Shown here: positions 36,287 through 45,446 of the stretch, piece by piece
Layout of the letters: the number at the start of each line of letters is the position of its first letter
Numbering within the stretch: position 1 is the stretch's first letter
Source: Aphanothece hegewaldii CCALA 016
GTDB taxonomy: Bacteria > Cyanobacteriota > Cyanobacteriia > Cyanobacteriales > Microcystaceae
DNA length: 64,000 nt
Assembly (NCBI RefSeq): GCF_003007785.1
Contig: NZ_PXOH01000022.1
Coordinates: 18,371 to 82,370 of the forward strand
Reading direction: 5' to 3'
Position numbers and translations under genes: made by a program
The notes under the pieces: generated by a model
Databases searched by the model: none
The model's input: the letters and a program-made list of their open reading frames with translations, nothing else
Told to the model about the DNA's origin: nothing

Positions 36287-38014
36287 ATGAGAGAACACGA
36301 TGTAATAATAGTAGGCGGTGGTTTAGCTGGTTGTCGTGCCGCCCTAGAAATTAAACGCCTTGCCCCCAATACTGATGTAGCAGTTATCGCCAAAACACAC
36401 CCCATTCGTTCCCATTCCGTAGCAGCACAGGGAGGTATCGCCGCCACCCTAAAAAATGTTGATCCGACTGATACTTGGGAAGCACACGCCTTTGATACCG
36501 TCAAAGGATCTGACTATTTAGCGGATCAAGATGCTGTTGCTATTCTGACGCAAGAAGCCCCCGATGTGTTAATCGACTTAGAACATTTAGGGGTTTTATT
36601 TTCTCGTCTTCCGGATGGCAGAATTGCACAAAGGGCATTTGGTGGACATTCCCACAATAGAACCTGTTACGCTGCCGATAAAACTGGTCATGCTATTTTA
36701 CACGAACTCGTCAACAACCTCCGCCGCAATAATGTCCATCTCTACGAGGAATGGTACGTTATGCAACTCATTCAAGAAGAAGGAGAAGCTAAAGGAATTG
36801 TTGTCTATCGTATTCGAGATGGTGCATTAGATGTCATTCGCGCTAAAGCGGTGATGTTCGCCACTGGAGGTTATGGCAGGGTCTATAATACTACATCCAA
36901 TGACTACGCTTCGACAGGAGACGGATTAGCCATGTCCGCGATGGCTGGTATTCCCCTAGAAGATATGGAGTTTGTTCAGTTCCATCCAACGGGACTTTAT
37001 CCAGTCGGTGTCTTAATTTCCGAAGCAGTACGCGGAGAAGGAGCATATCTTATTAATAGCGAAGGTCAACGCTTTATGGAAACCTACGCACCCTCACGCA
37101 TGGAACTCGCACCCCGTGATATTACCTCTCGCGCCATTACTCTTGAAATACGTGCCGGAAGAGGTGTTCATCCTGATGGTAGTGCGGGGGGACCTTTTGT
37201 CTATCTCGACTTGCGTCATATGGGACGCGAAAAGATTATGAGTCGTATTCCCTTCGCTTGGGAAGAAGCACATCGACTCTTAGGTATTGATGCTGTGGTG
37301 GAAATGATGCCAATACGTCCGACGGTACACTATTGTATGGGTGGAATTCCCGTTAATACAGAAGGTCAAGTGCGCCGTAGTCCAGATAGTTTGGTTGAAG
37401 GGTTTTTCTCGGCTGGTGAATGTTCTTGTGTTTCGGTACATGGTGCGAACCGTTTAGGAAGCAATTCTCTTTTAGAATGTGTAGTCTATGGACGACGCAC
37501 AGGCAGAACTATAGCACAATATGTGCAAAAGCGCAAGTATCCTGAAATAAACGCCGAATTATATTTACAAGAAGCAAGAAAACGTATCCAAGATTTATTA
37601 GAACAAACGGGAACCATTCGTATTGGCCATTTGCGACAACAATTTCAAGATTGTATGACGGAACATTGCGGCGTGTTTCGCAGTGAAAGCGTCATGAAAG
37701 AAGGTTTAGAAAAACTACAACAATTGAAGCAACAATACAATAATATTTATCTCGATGATAAAGATCAATTTTGGAATACAGAGTTGATCGAAGCACTAGA
37801 ATTACAAAGTATTATGATGGTCGGCGAGATTATTTTAACCTCAGCCTATCAACGTAAAGAAAGTCGGGGCGCACATTCTAGAGAAGATTATCCCAGTCGA
37901 GATGATGGTAATTTCCTACAACACACTTTAGCTTATTATTCTTCGGCTGGTATTGATATTAATTATATGCCTGTCGTGATTAATATGTTTGAACCACAAG
38001 AAAGAAAGTATTAA
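36287..38014 (+). CDS. sdhA: Succinate dehydrogenase/fumarate reductase flavoprotein subunit
   Basis: SdhA carries covalent FAD and oxidises succinate. The 575-residue protein has the FAD-binding start [17 protein letters not shown] and the FAD-attachment His region [16 protein letters not shown]. Catalytic segments follow, including [31 protein letters not shown] and [13 protein letters not shown], and the capping [20 protein letters not shown]. No sdhB or membrane subunit lies beside it, consistent with scattered sdh genes in cyanobacteria. The 63-bp spacer after the preceding gene holds no obvious terminator. Confidence 0.93.
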   Translation: MREHDVIIVGGGLAGCRAALEIKRLAPNTDVAVIAKTHPIRSHSVAAQGGIAATLKNVDPTDTWEAHAFDTVKGSDYLADQDAVAILTQEAPDVLIDLEHLGVLFSRLPDGRIAQRAFGGHSHNRTCYAADKTGHAILHELVNNLRRNNVHLYEEWYVMQLIQEEGEAKGIVVYRIRDGALDVIRAKAVMFATGGYGRVYNTTSNDYASTGDGLAMSAMAGIPLEDMEFVQFHPTGLYPVGVLISEAVRGEGAYLINSEGQRFMETYAPSRMELAPRDITSRAITLEIRAGRGVHPDGSAGGPFVYLDLRHMGREKIMSRIPFAWEEAHRLLGIDAVVEMMPIRPTVHYCMGGIPVNTEGQVRRSPDSLVEGFFSAGECSCVSVHGANRLGSNSLLECVVYGRRTGRTIAQYVQKRKYPEINAELYLQEARKRIQDLLEQTGTIRIGHLRQQFQDCMTEHCGVFRSESVMKEGLEKLQQLKQQYNNIYLDDKDQFWNTELIEALELQSIMMVGEIILTSAYQRKESRGAHSREDYPSRDDGNFLQHTLAYYSSAGIDINYMPVVINMFEPQERKY

Positions 38015-38019
38015 TACCA

Positions 38020-38177
38020 CCAGTGAATAAATTCACTGTCTCACAGCTAAAGTCGAGGGGCTGTGTCTGCCGTCGTACGGCTGACCTTGTAAGCCCCGTC
38101 GGTTGAAACAGACTAATTATAAGGATTTTAGTCCGTTTTAACGGACTTAAGCTTTAAGACAGGGATTTTAATCCCTG
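38020..38177. repeat. Multi-hairpin intergenic repeat, copy B
   Basis: This is the second copy of the element at 14989-15103, located 5 bp after sdhA. The left hairpin (CAGTGAA/TTCACTG), CACAGCTAAAGTC arm, AGTCCGTTTTAACGGACT hairpin and CAGGGATTTTAATCCCTG end are conserved. It differs by a 43-nt insertion at 38055-38097 and by loss of symmetry in the GTCGGTTGAAACAGAC inner hairpin. Confidence 0.8.
38055..38097. repeat. 43-nt hairpin insertion inside repeat copy B
   Basis: The inserted segment begins GAGGGGCT and ends AGCCCC; GGGGCT pairs with AGCCCC, and an inner GCCGT pairs with ACGGC. It interrupts the arm after AAAGTC, and the GTC there recurs immediately after the insertion, like a 3-bp target duplication. 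Confidence 0.6.
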
Positions 38178-38370
38178 AAAATATTAATGATCTAATAATG
38201 ACCTAAATAATTTTTCATCTTCCATCATTCACAAAGCGGGATTAATATTCTGACAATATCTATTTGTCGCCCCTTCAAGCCCTTCCCCTGCATTTAAGAT
38301 AAATCTAGAATCAGTTAAGATAACTAAGCGTCTGATTACACCCCTTCAAGCTAAGGAGAACATCGAGTTA

Positions 38371-39354
38371 ATGCTCGTCACATCTAGTCATATAGAATCA
38401 TTAAATCTAACTCCACTACCTCTAAATCGCCCTTTACTCATTATCGGTCACGGTACAAAGGATGAAGACGGTCGTCAAACCTTTATCGACTTTGCCAACG
38501 CTTACCAAGAATTAGATCGATCGCGTCCCGTTATTCCTTGTTTTCTCGAATTGAGTGTCCCGACGATTCAAGATGGGGTAGATTATTGCGTATCTCAAGG
38601 ATACACCGAAATTTCAGCGATTCCTCTTTTATTGTTTGCTGCCCGCCATAATAAATTTGATGTGACCAATGAACTCGATCGCGCTCGTTTGCGTCATCCT
38701 GAAGTAAAGTTTTATTATGGTCGTCATTTAGGCATTACACCCAGTCTGATTGAGCTATGGCGAGAAAGATTAGCTCAACTAGACAAACCTGAATTTAATC
38801 CTCATAATATCCCTCGTTCTGAAACAGTATTATTATTTATTGGTCGAGGATCGAGTGATCCCGATGCAAATGGCGATGTTTATAAGTTTGCGAGAATACT
38901 ATGGGAAGGTAGCGGTTATTCAACCGTCGAAACTTGTTTTATTGGGATCACTCATCCCCGTTTAGAAGAAGGGTTTCGTCGTGCTTCTTTATACCAACCT
39001 AAACGTATTATTGTACTACCATACTTTTTGTTTACAGGTGCATTAGTCAAAAAAATCTATAACATTACAGCCACTCAGCAAGAGAAATATCCTCATATTT
39101 CCATGACTGGTTTACCCGAAATGGGTATTCAGTCCCAAATATTACAGCTTGTTCGAGAACGGGAAATCGAAACTCAACTGGGACAAGTACAAATGAATTG
39201 TGAAATGTGTAAGTTTCGACTTGCTGCATTATCCGATCATCACCATCACCATGATCATAATCATTCCCATGATCATCACCATCATCATCATGGAAATAGC
39301 GATCCCTATGCTAAGTTAGAAGATTATCATCAAAGGATCTGGCAAGTACCATAA
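38371..39354 (+). CDS. cbiX: Sirohydrochlorin chelatase CbiX-type with His-rich tail
   Basis: The enzyme inserts a metal (cobalt or iron) into sirohydrochlorin for cobalamin or siroheme. The 327-residue protein is the two-repeat CbiX form: repeat 1 begins [17 protein letters not shown], and repeat 2 begins [18 protein letters not shown] and includes [15 protein letters not shown]. Catalytic His residues lie in IGHGT and further on. The C-terminus has CEMCKFR and then a His/Asp-rich stretch (about residues 290-310), a likely metal store. Ferro- versus cobalto-chelatase cannot be separated by sequence reading. It is followed by sipA after 6 bp. Confidence 0.88.
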   Translation: MLVTSSHIESLNLTPLPLNRPLLIIGHGTKDEDGRQTFIDFANAYQELDRSRPVIPCFLELSVPTIQDGVDYCVSQGYTEISAIPLLLFAARHNKFDVTNELDRARLRHPEVKFYYGRHLGITPSLIELWRERLAQLDKPEFNPHNIPRSETVLLFIGRGSSDPDANGDVYKFARILWEGSGYSTVETCFIGITHPRLEEGFRRASLYQPKRIIVLPYFLFTGALVKKIYNITATQQEKYPHISMTGLPEMGIQSQILQLVREREIETQLGQVQMNCEMCKFRLAALSDHHHHHDHNHSHDHHHHHHGNSDPYAKLEDYHQRIWQVP

Positions 39355-39360
39355 CGCATC

Positions 39361-39597
39361 ATGAGTGAAAATATAACAATTGGGGGAAAAGTCCGCTTAA
39401 TTACTCTTCCCCCCTATCTTAAAACAGCCGAACCGATGCCTATGCTGCGACCGGCGGATCTGTTAGAAATTGGTGCAGAAGGAGTTGTGATCGATCGTCG
39501 TCCGGGGGGTTATTGGGGAGTTCGTTTCGCTAAAGGCTCGTTTTTACTTGAAAGTCAGTATCTAGAAGTCGTCGAAACTCATCTGGATACTCTTTAA
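39361..39597 (+). CDS. sipA: SipA/DUF3148 small regulatory protein
   Basis: The 78-residue product reads GGKVRLITLPPYLKTAEPMP, then RRPGGYWGVRFAKGSFLL, which I recognise as the DUF3148/SipA family. SipA interacts with the sensor kinase NblS in Synechococcus and modulates stress signalling. It is a small beta-rich soluble protein. It starts 6 bp after cbiX, so they are likely co-transcribed. Gene assignment is from memory of the family pattern. Confidence 0.78.
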   Translation: MSENITIGGKVRLITLPPYLKTAEPMPMLRPADLLEIGAEGVVIDRRPGGYWGVRFAKGSFLLESQYLEVVETHLDTL

Positions 39598-39771
39598 TTA
39601 ACGTCAGTTCAAAATCACACTTTCAGCTTATCTTGAAAAATAGTTTTTGTTCTGTCTGGAGAAATTTGTAGTAAGTTTCTTGCTCGTATTATTTTTGAAT
39701 TATGCTTAGACTATTTTCGCCAACAGTATCTAAATATTTGATATCCTAAAATTATATTTCTTTGGCGTTGG

Positions 39772-40005
39772 ATGAAACCAACAGAAGCTCAACTGAGGCA
39801 ACTTTACGAACTGATTCGAGCTAATTGGCAAAGAAGCGGACTTCTGTATGATTTGGCCCCAGATTTGGAGAGTTTTTATTTTGGATGTTATTTGGCGATC
39901 TTTGGCACACCTGTCAATTCTTCTGAATGGGAACTGACGAAAGCTTATTACATCTACCCTGATGGTTCTTTCTTGGATGAAGATGATCTTTTTGGAGAAG
40001 ACTAA
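39772..40005 (+). CDS. Small acidic hypothetical protein
   Basis: This is a 77-residue soluble acidic protein (EAQLRQLYELIRANWQRSG; ending EDDLFGED). I do not recognise a family. It lies 2 bp before the DUF6887-like gene, and this pairing of two very small genes is reminiscent of small paired loci of cyanobacteria of unknown role. No membrane or signal segment is visible. Whether it forms a toxin-antitoxin-like pair with its neighbour is only speculation. Confidence 0.5.
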   Translation: MKPTEAQLRQLYELIRANWQRSGLLYDLAPDLESFYFGCYLAIFGTPVNSSEWELTKAYYIYPDGSFLDEDDLFGED

Positions 40006-40007
40006 TC

Positions 40008-40193
40008 ATGAGTGAATCGAATTTTGAGCTAATGAGCCGAGATGAGTTAGCACATTACATAGTGGCTCATCGAGACACGTCAGACGGGATGGAAGCCAGA
40101 AGAGTGTTTATCCGTCGTATGGCTCAAAAAGCAAAAAAACAGGGGATCGAACTTCAACGACCGACCCTTCTTCCACAACAAAACCGCGAATGA
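40008..40193 (+). CDS. DUF6887-like small protein
   Basis: The 61-residue basic protein contains NFELMSRDELAHYIVAHRDT, a pattern like DUF6887, a family of short cyanobacterial proteins of unknown function. It begins 2 bp after the preceding 77-residue frame, so they are probably a transcription unit. The C-terminal half is basic (RRMAQKAKKQG). The pair could be a toxin-antitoxin-like locus, but nothing in the sequence proves it. Confidence 0.55.
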   Translation: MSESNFELMSRDELAHYIVAHRDTSDGMEARRVFIRRMAQKAKKQGIELQRPTLLPQQNRE

Positions 40194-40256
40194 GTTAATC
40201 TTGGAAGAAGACATGATAACGAGAGAATAGAAGTTTTAGCTTATATTAAACTCACG

Positions 40257-41033
40257 TTAATTACTAACTGCCATCATTTTAACTTCATCTTTGTACTCAA
40301 TGGGGGCAAGCATTACCGCTTCTTCAAATAGGGGCGTAGCTAAAGTTTGTTGTCCTTGTTCTCTAAAAACGAGCGCTTTTGCTAAAACAGGGCGAAAATC
40401 TTTAGGATCGGTTTGAATCGCTTGATCATAAATAGCGATCGCCTGATCCCATTGTTGTTGATCGACATAAATTTCCCCTAACAGTAGATCAAGGGAATTA
40501 ACATCAATTTGTTTTGTTTCTTTGTTTTTAGCTAAGGTTTGTTCGACTAAACTAATAGCCTGTGAAGCTTTATTTTGTAAAAGCAACAAATCAACTAACC
40601 CTTTTAACGCCCGCATATCTTCAGGATGAGAGGCTAAAAGCGTTTGATAAGTGGTGTTTGCTCCTTCAAAATCCTGAATTTGTTGTTGTACTTGAGCCAG
40701 TAAAATTGAATAATCTGTTTGAGTCGAATTTAACTGGGCTAACTTTTCTAAAGGTGCGATCGCCTCTCTTAGATTACCTTGTTTTAAACGAGCATTCAGT
40801 AAACCTCTCAAGGCATTTTGATTATCGGGTTCTCGCTGCAAAACCATTTGATAACCCAATGCTTCTGTATCCCATTTCGAGGGTAAAGAAGACGGTAAAC
40901 TATGATTCGTTTGATTTGAGACGAGAAAAAAACTACTAATTAGAGGCATCATCGAAAAAGATACCAAAGCAAAAACCATAATCGCTAAACTAATAGATAA
41001 CCAGCGTTTTGGCTTTTGTTGAGAAGTACTCAT
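40257..41033 (-). CDS. Membrane-anchored TPR protein
   Basis: The 258-residue protein has an N-terminal membrane helix (WLSISLAIMVFALVSFSMMPLI) then about five tetratricopeptide repeats. Recurring patterns include LREAIAPLEKLAQLN, EGANTTYQTLLASHPEDMR and WDQAIAIYDQAIQTDPKDF. The layout recalls CcmI-like anchors or general TPR scaffolds. It is divergent from the Pro-rich gene at 41301 and no assembly partner is adjacent. Function is unknown. Confidence 0.78.
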   Translation of the reverse strand: MSTSQQKPKRWLSISLAIMVFALVSFSMMPLISSFFLVSNQTNHSLPSSLPSKWDTEALGYQMVLQREPDNQNALRGLLNARLKQGNLREAIAPLEKLAQLNSTQTDYSILLAQVQQQIQDFEGANTTYQTLLASHPEDMRALKGLVDLLLLQNKASQAISLVEQTLAKNKETKQIDVNSLDLLLGEIYVDQQQWDQAIAIYDQAIQTDPKDFRPVLAKALVFREQGQQTLATPLFEEAVMLAPIEYKDEVKMMAVSN

Positions 41034-41300
41034 AGAGAATATCCTAGAAGAAAGATCATTCGATCAGCTTAAACAAAGTTAACGAATCTATCTGTTTTCC
41101 GACTCGTTATTGAGTACAATTAGCAGACAGTCAACTTTAATCAAAGGCTTTGCCGTGGCAACTGATTTTTAAGATAATTGATCTTGAAGCAGTCTCCAAG
41201 CCTTGATTAACGAATCTATAAATTATCCTAGTGAGTTAAATAAGCTCTCTAGTATAAATTTCTTATTATTTAGTGTGTCTGTTGCCCCTAGGAGTATAAT

Positions 41301-42464
41301 ATGAATCCTCCAGTGAATCGGTCATCCGAATCACCCAAACAACCAAAAAAAACAAAGCCGCCTAAATCATCTGAACCCGAACAGCTTCAGGTGACAACGC
41401 CTGATATTATTTCTGGGCTGCCATCATCTGATGAGGTGGAAATAGTGCCATCTCAACCTATAGAGGTTCCAACCCTTCCTACTACAGTGTCTCCAGTACG
41501 ACCATCTACGGCTCAAGCACCCCAAGCACCTCGCGTCTTACATCCAAAAGAGGTGGCCCCGACTGCCATTCCAGCCGATGCGAGAATTACATTACCAAAG
41601 CCTTCTAAACCAATCAAACTTAAAGCGTCATCAGACTCAGTTTCATCTCAAACCCCTGAAAAAGATAGCACTGATAGTTTAATCGATCGCAATCAACCCA
41701 TTCCACCGCCCAGCCATCCACGCCAATATAGAGCAATTGGGCTAGTTTATGGTCAATATCAACGTGAAGATGAGCAATTAACCAAAGGTAATATCGTCAC
41801 ACCCGACGGTGCAGCCTTAGACGCGGTTGTTTTAGGTCGGGTCATTAGTTTAGTAAAAAATCACCTTGATCTTGAAAAACCTCATTTGTGGGTTGTCTAT
41901 CCTCGGACTCGCCAAGAAGACGATCATTTACACGTACAAATTGTTGGCGTTTGGGAACCAGAAACCCTCAATAAAGAAGATCCAGAAGGCGAAGAGACTG
42001 CAACACAAACAACACCAAATCCTGGTTATTTTTCCATTCGAGGTGAAGTAATTTTTGCTTCATTTGAAGAAGAATCCGTAATTATTAAGATTCGTCAATC
42101 ACCGAAAAAAGACGAAGAAAAGCCCAAATTCTTTAAGCTGAAATTAAAAGGAACGCTACCGAGTAATAGACCTTTTAAACGTTTTTGGGATTTACAAGTT
42201 CAACTAGAAGGCTCAAGTCTCATGATTGTGCAAGGAGAAGATTTAGGCTTTGCTTCTAAGAAAAAACCCTTTGACAGACGGGGTGGCGGTGGTGGTAGAC
42301 CCTTTGGACAGAAACGGTCTTTTAGAGATGAAATGGGTAATACCCCAAGCGATCGTCCTTTTAGACCTTCCACAAGACCAGAAGGCACCGAAGGCTCACC
42401 TATCAAGCGGCCTTTACCCTCTAAACCCGTCAAAGGTAATCAGGAGTTTAAAAACCCTGAATAA
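41301..42464 (+). CDS. Pro-rich protein with Gly/Arg-rich C-terminus, unknown function
   Basis: I do not recognise the family. The 387-residue protein has a Pro/Ser/Lys-rich disordered N-terminal third. A compact middle domain follows (about residues 145-310; YRAIGLVYGQYQREDEQLTK, then GYFSIRGEVIFASFEEESV). The basic C-terminus, DRRGGGGGRPFGQKRSFRDE, looks like a nucleic-acid-binding RGG-type tail. ATG 41301 follows AGGAG. It may be co-transcribed with the DUF427 gene 22 bp downstream. RNA binding is a guess from the tail composition. Confidence 0.65.
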   Translation: MNPPVNRSSESPKQPKKTKPPKSSEPEQLQVTTPDIISGLPSSDEVEIVPSQPIEVPTLPTTVSPVRPSTAQAPQAPRVLHPKEVAPTAIPADARITLPKPSKPIKLKASSDSVSSQTPEKDSTDSLIDRNQPIPPPSHPRQYRAIGLVYGQYQREDEQLTKGNIVTPDGAALDAVVLGRVISLVKNHLDLEKPHLWVVYPRTRQEDDHLHVQIVGVWEPETLNKEDPEGEETATQTTPNPGYFSIRGEVIFASFEEESVIIKIRQSPKKDEEKPKFFKLKLKGTLPSNRPFKRFWDLQVQLEGSSLMIVQGEDLGFASKKKPFDRRGGGGGRPFGQKRSFRDEMGNTPSDRPFRPSTRPEGTEGSPIKRPLPSKPVKGNQEFKNPE

Positions 42465-42486
42465 ATATTGACAATTTGACTTTATT

Positions 42487-42984
42487 ATGCAGCGACCCTT
42501 ACCTATTCCGCCAAAACCAGGACAAGAATCAGTTTGGGATTATCCGAGGCCGCCTCGTCTAGAACCAGTCTCAAAACACCTAAAAATCTTCTTTAATGGG
42601 GTGATTATTGCCGAGAGTCGAAAATCCTATCGCGTCCTAGAAACCAGTCATCCTCCCGTCTATTACATTCCGCCAGAAGATATTAAAATGGAATATCTCA
42701 AGCCGAGTTCACAGGGTTCTTTCTGCGAATGGAAAGGAAAGGCGGGATACTATGCGATCGTTGTTGGCGATCGACAAGCGGTTAATGCTGCATGGTATTA
42801 CTCCCATCCAACGCCTGATTTTGCGCCAATTAAAGATTATGTGGCTTTCTATCCCGCTTTGATGGATGCGTGTTATGTCGATGGCGAAAAAGTCACCCCT
42901 CAACCGGGTAATTTCTATGGCGGCTGGATCACAAGCGATATCGTCGGCCCCTTTAAGGGTGAGTCTGGTAGCTGGGGCTGGTAA
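42487..42984 (+). CDS. DUF427-family protein
   Basis: The 165-residue protein matches DUF427: IFFNGVIIAESRKSYRVLET, SHPPVYYIPPEDIKMEYL and PIKDYVAFYPALM, ending GGWITSDIVGPFKGE. The family is small, beta-rich and of unknown reaction. It sits just after the Pro-rich gene on the same strand. No signal peptide is present. The identity of the family is clear, the role is not. Confidence 0.85.
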   Translation: MQRPLPIPPKPGQESVWDYPRPPRLEPVSKHLKIFFNGVIIAESRKSYRVLETSHPPVYYIPPEDIKMEYLKPSSQGSFCEWKGKAGYYAIVVGDRQAVNAAWYYSHPTPDFAPIKDYVAFYPALMDACYVDGEKVTPQPGNFYGGWITSDIVGPFKGESGSWGW

Positions 42985-43028
42985 CAGCGAATCAATATAA
43001 CTATAATTATTGGTAAGGAATATAAGTA

Positions 43029-43274
43029 ATGATTTATGCAACGATTACCAGTAAAGGACAAATAACCATTCCGAAGGAAATTCGAGATTATCTCAAATTG
43101 GATACAGGTAGCAAAGTTGATTTTGTGATTGATGAAACGGGACAAGTTAAAATTATTCCCCTCAATATTCCTATTGAATCTTTATCAGGAATCTTACACC
43201 GTCCTAGCATGAAGGCAGCAACTATAGAAGAAATGGAGCAATCAATTCAGAACAAGGAGCTTTATTTGACTTGA
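43029..43274 (+). CDS. AbrB/MazE-type antitoxin (orphan)
   Basis: The 81-residue product begins MIYATITSKGQITIPKEIRD, the swapped-hairpin AbrB domain used by VapB/MazE antitoxins, and ends in a helical toxin-binding segment (SMKAATIEEMEQSIQ). The next frame should encode a PIN toxin, but only the short remnant LDTNILVRYT is found before a stop. It is thus an orphan antitoxin or a free DNA-binding regulator. The reading frame itself is intact. Confidence 0.8.
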   Translation: MIYATITSKGQITIPKEIRDYLKLDTGSKVDFVIDETGQVKIIPLNIPIESLSGILHRPSMKAATIEEMEQSIQNKELYLT

Positions 43275-43302
43275 TACTAATATACTTGTTCGTTATACAT
43301 AG
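43270..43302 (+). pseudogene. Vestigial N-terminus of a VapC/PIN toxin
   Basis: In the frame shifted from the antitoxin, codons from 43270 read LDTNILVRYT and then TAG at 43300-43302. D-T-N-I-L-V-R-Y is the typical opening of PIN toxins located directly after AbrB antitoxins. No further PIN sequence follows in the AT-rich spacer, so the toxin was largely deleted. Confidence 0.65.
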
Positions 43303-43683
43303 CATTTATTAAATTAAATTCTATAAGATTTGGTGACCAAACCTTTACACTTTCATTAATGGTATCAATTGTGAAAAAAAAGTAATGTTAATAATCAAAT
43401 GATTATTACTATTCCATACGTTTACAAAAAGTAATTTTTAACTTAAACTTAATAATTTTTAATTTACTGATCTTTTTATATGTATTTCAAAATACATATT
43501 TTATTTTTTTAATCAAACTAGCTTATAATTTTATTTTAAATAACTTTAGAGCATTCAATAGGGAAATAAAAATTAACATTTGTTGCTTTTAAACAAAATC
43601 TTAAAATTTGATAATTTATCTCATACACTTAAGTCAAAAGGAGATATTCTAAGCTATATATGATTGATAAATAGCTTAATAGT
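43303..43683. other. AT-rich spacer upstream of the porin
   Basis: This 381-bp region of extreme AT content separates the orphan antitoxin and VapC relic from the porin. It holds a variant of the TTTGGT...ACCAAA palindrome at 43327-43343. It should also carry the promoter of the porin; I cannot single out one convincing promoter among many AT-rich hexamers. Confidence 0.45.
43327..43343. repeat. Short palindrome, TTTGGTGACCAAA variant
   Basis: The core TTTGGTGACCAAA (43329-43341) is a perfect palindrome around the central G. It differs from the copies near 10.3 and 20.7 kb in its central bases. Confidence 0.45.
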
Positions 43684-45375
43684 ATGTCGTTTCATAACAA
43701 TAGTCTAAATAAATCAAACTGGCTTAACATAACGAATTTAGGGTTTAGTCTAGCACTTTCTTTAGGCCTAGTAACACCCGTTTTAGCAGAGCCTCAATTG
43801 AATCCAATTACAGGCCTCAGAGAAAATATCAGATACAATGCTCAACAAAACCGGCAACCATCAGGCTATATCGGAAATGCTAAACCACCTGAAACAATTG
43901 AACAAGTTACCTCAGTTTCGGAACTAAAAGACGTTGAACCGACTTCTTGGGCGTTTGAAGCACTTCGGAGTTTAGTCGAACGCTATGGCTGTATAGTAGG
44001 ATATCCAGACCGCACCTTTCGCGGAAATCGTGCTTTAACTCGTTGGGAATTTGCAGCAGGGTTAAACGCTTGTCTAAATACAATGGAACGTTTGATACAA
44101 GATGGAGTCGGTGTTCTAAGAGAAGATATCGATAAACTCAAACGATTAATGCAAGAGTTTGAATCGGAATTAGCTGCTTTAGGAACACGCATCGATAATC
44201 TAGAATCAAGGGTTGCATTCCTCGAAGATCATCAATTTTCAACGACGACTAAACTCAACGCTCAAGTAATATGGTCAGTAAATGATACATTCGGTGATGC
44301 AGTTGGTTCAGATAGCGATCAATCAGAAACACAATTTGCTTACCGTATTCGCATGAACTTTGAAAGTAGCTTCACAGGTAAAGATTTATTAAGAACTCGT
44401 TTACAAATGAGTAACTTTGGTTCTATTGCCGAGGTGACGGGAACAAATATGACCCGTTTGAACTACGATGATAATTCAGAGAATCAGGTACAAGTCGCTC
44501 ACCTATTTTATCTCACGCCAATCAACGATTATATAACGCTCAGAATGGGGCCAGTCGGTGTCGGATATACCGATATTACTGATACGATCACTCCTCCTAC
44601 CATTGCAGATGACGCATTAGGTATCCCTTCACGATTTGGGGAATATAACCCAGTCTATCGTCGCGGGGGTGGTGGTGGTGCCGTTAACCTGAGATTTGTC
44701 AAAAACTTGGAATTAACCCTAGGATATCTAGCAGGAGAACCCAACAACCCCAGAGAAGGAAGTGGGTTATTTAATGGAACCTATCATGCTCTAGCGCAAT
44801 TGGCTTTATATGGAGAGAATGGAGCCGTCGGATTTGCCTATTCACGTTCCTATTTTACAGCAGGACAAACCGATCTGACCGCCAGTACAGGAAGTAAACT
44901 AGCAATTCAACCTTTTGGTGATGATATTGCAACTTCGGGGGATTTCTTTACGCTACAAGGTTATTATCGAATTACTCCAAACATACAGATTCATGGTTGG
45001 GGAGGCTATATTAGTGCCGATGCTCATGATTCAGGATTAAGCGATCTTAGTAATGGTCGAGGTGGTACGGTTGCAAAAAATGTTCAAAATGGGGATCATG
45101 CTGATCTTTGGTATGGTGCAGTTGGACTGAGTTTTCCTGATGTGGGTGGTGAAGGCTTTTTACCTGGTATCTTATTTGGTATTCCGCCGACTGTAACCCA
45201 TAGTGATGTTAGCGAAGATCGCAATACAGCCTATCATATCGAAGCATTCTATAGATTACAACTCAATGACAATATTTCGATTACTCCTGGTGTATGGGTG
45301 ATTCTCAATCCAGAAAATAACGATCGCAATAGTACCCAATGGGTGGGACATATTAGAACAAGCTTTCTTTTTTAA
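43684..45375 (+). CDS. SLH-domain OprB-type outer membrane porin
   Basis: The 563-residue protein has a signal peptide (LGFSLALSLGLVTPVLAEP) and one SLH domain (about residues 78-135; VERYGCIVGYPDRTFRGN, ALTRWEFAAGLNACLN). A coiled coil (LREDIDKLKRLMQEFESELA) follows, then a beta-barrel of the OprB type to a terminal Phe. This is the standard major cyanobacterial porin, often annotated as iron uptake porin, though OprB relatives conduct sugars. It lies 71 bp before the PTS genes on the same strand, which makes sugar entry a sensible idea but not a proof. Confidence 0.9.
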   Translation: MSFHNNSLNKSNWLNITNLGFSLALSLGLVTPVLAEPQLNPITGLRENIRYNAQQNRQPSGYIGNAKPPETIEQVTSVSELKDVEPTSWAFEALRSLVERYGCIVGYPDRTFRGNRALTRWEFAAGLNACLNTMERLIQDGVGVLREDIDKLKRLMQEFESELAALGTRIDNLESRVAFLEDHQFSTTTKLNAQVIWSVNDTFGDAVGSDSDQSETQFAYRIRMNFESSFTGKDLLRTRLQMSNFGSIAEVTGTNMTRLNYDDNSENQVQVAHLFYLTPINDYITLRMGPVGVGYTDITDTITPPTIADDALGIPSRFGEYNPVYRRGGGGGAVNLRFVKNLELTLGYLAGEPNNPREGSGLFNGTYHALAQLALYGENGAVGFAYSRSYFTAGQTDLTASTGSKLAIQPFGDDIATSGDFFTLQGYYRITPNIQIHGWGGYISADAHDSGLSDLSNGRGGTVAKNVQNGDHADLWYGAVGLSFPDVGGEGFLPGILFGIPPTVTHSDVSEDRNTAYHIEAFYRLQLNDNISITPGVWVILNPENNDRNSTQWVGHIRTSFLF

Positions 45376-45385
45376 TGGTTGCATT

Positions 45386-45415
45386 AAGGATGAATTAGTG
45401 TTAAGGCATCCTTTC
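45386..45415 (+). terminator. Weak hairpin between porin and PTS genes
   Basis: AAGGATG (45386-45392) pairs with CATCCTT (45407-45413) around a 14-nt loop; downstream are A-rich and then T-rich bases. It may attenuate rather than fully stop transcription from the porin into the PTS genes. Confidence 0.45.
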
Positions 45416-45446
45416 AAAATTTTTACAAATCAATTCTATTAAAGCT

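Noticed and set aside
36220..36504. Reverse-strand frame overlapping the start of sdhA
   Set aside because: It is a shadow of the sdhA coding frame, with Ala/Arg/Ser-rich composition typical of antisense frames.
39225..39295. CAT/CAC-rich tract as a microsatellite or CRISPR-like repeat
   Set aside because: It is the in-frame codons of the His-rich tail of cbiX, with no spacers of constant length.
42200..42433. Reverse-strand frame under the RGG tail
   Set aside because: Pro/Gly-rich shadow of the forward Gly/Arg coding sequence.
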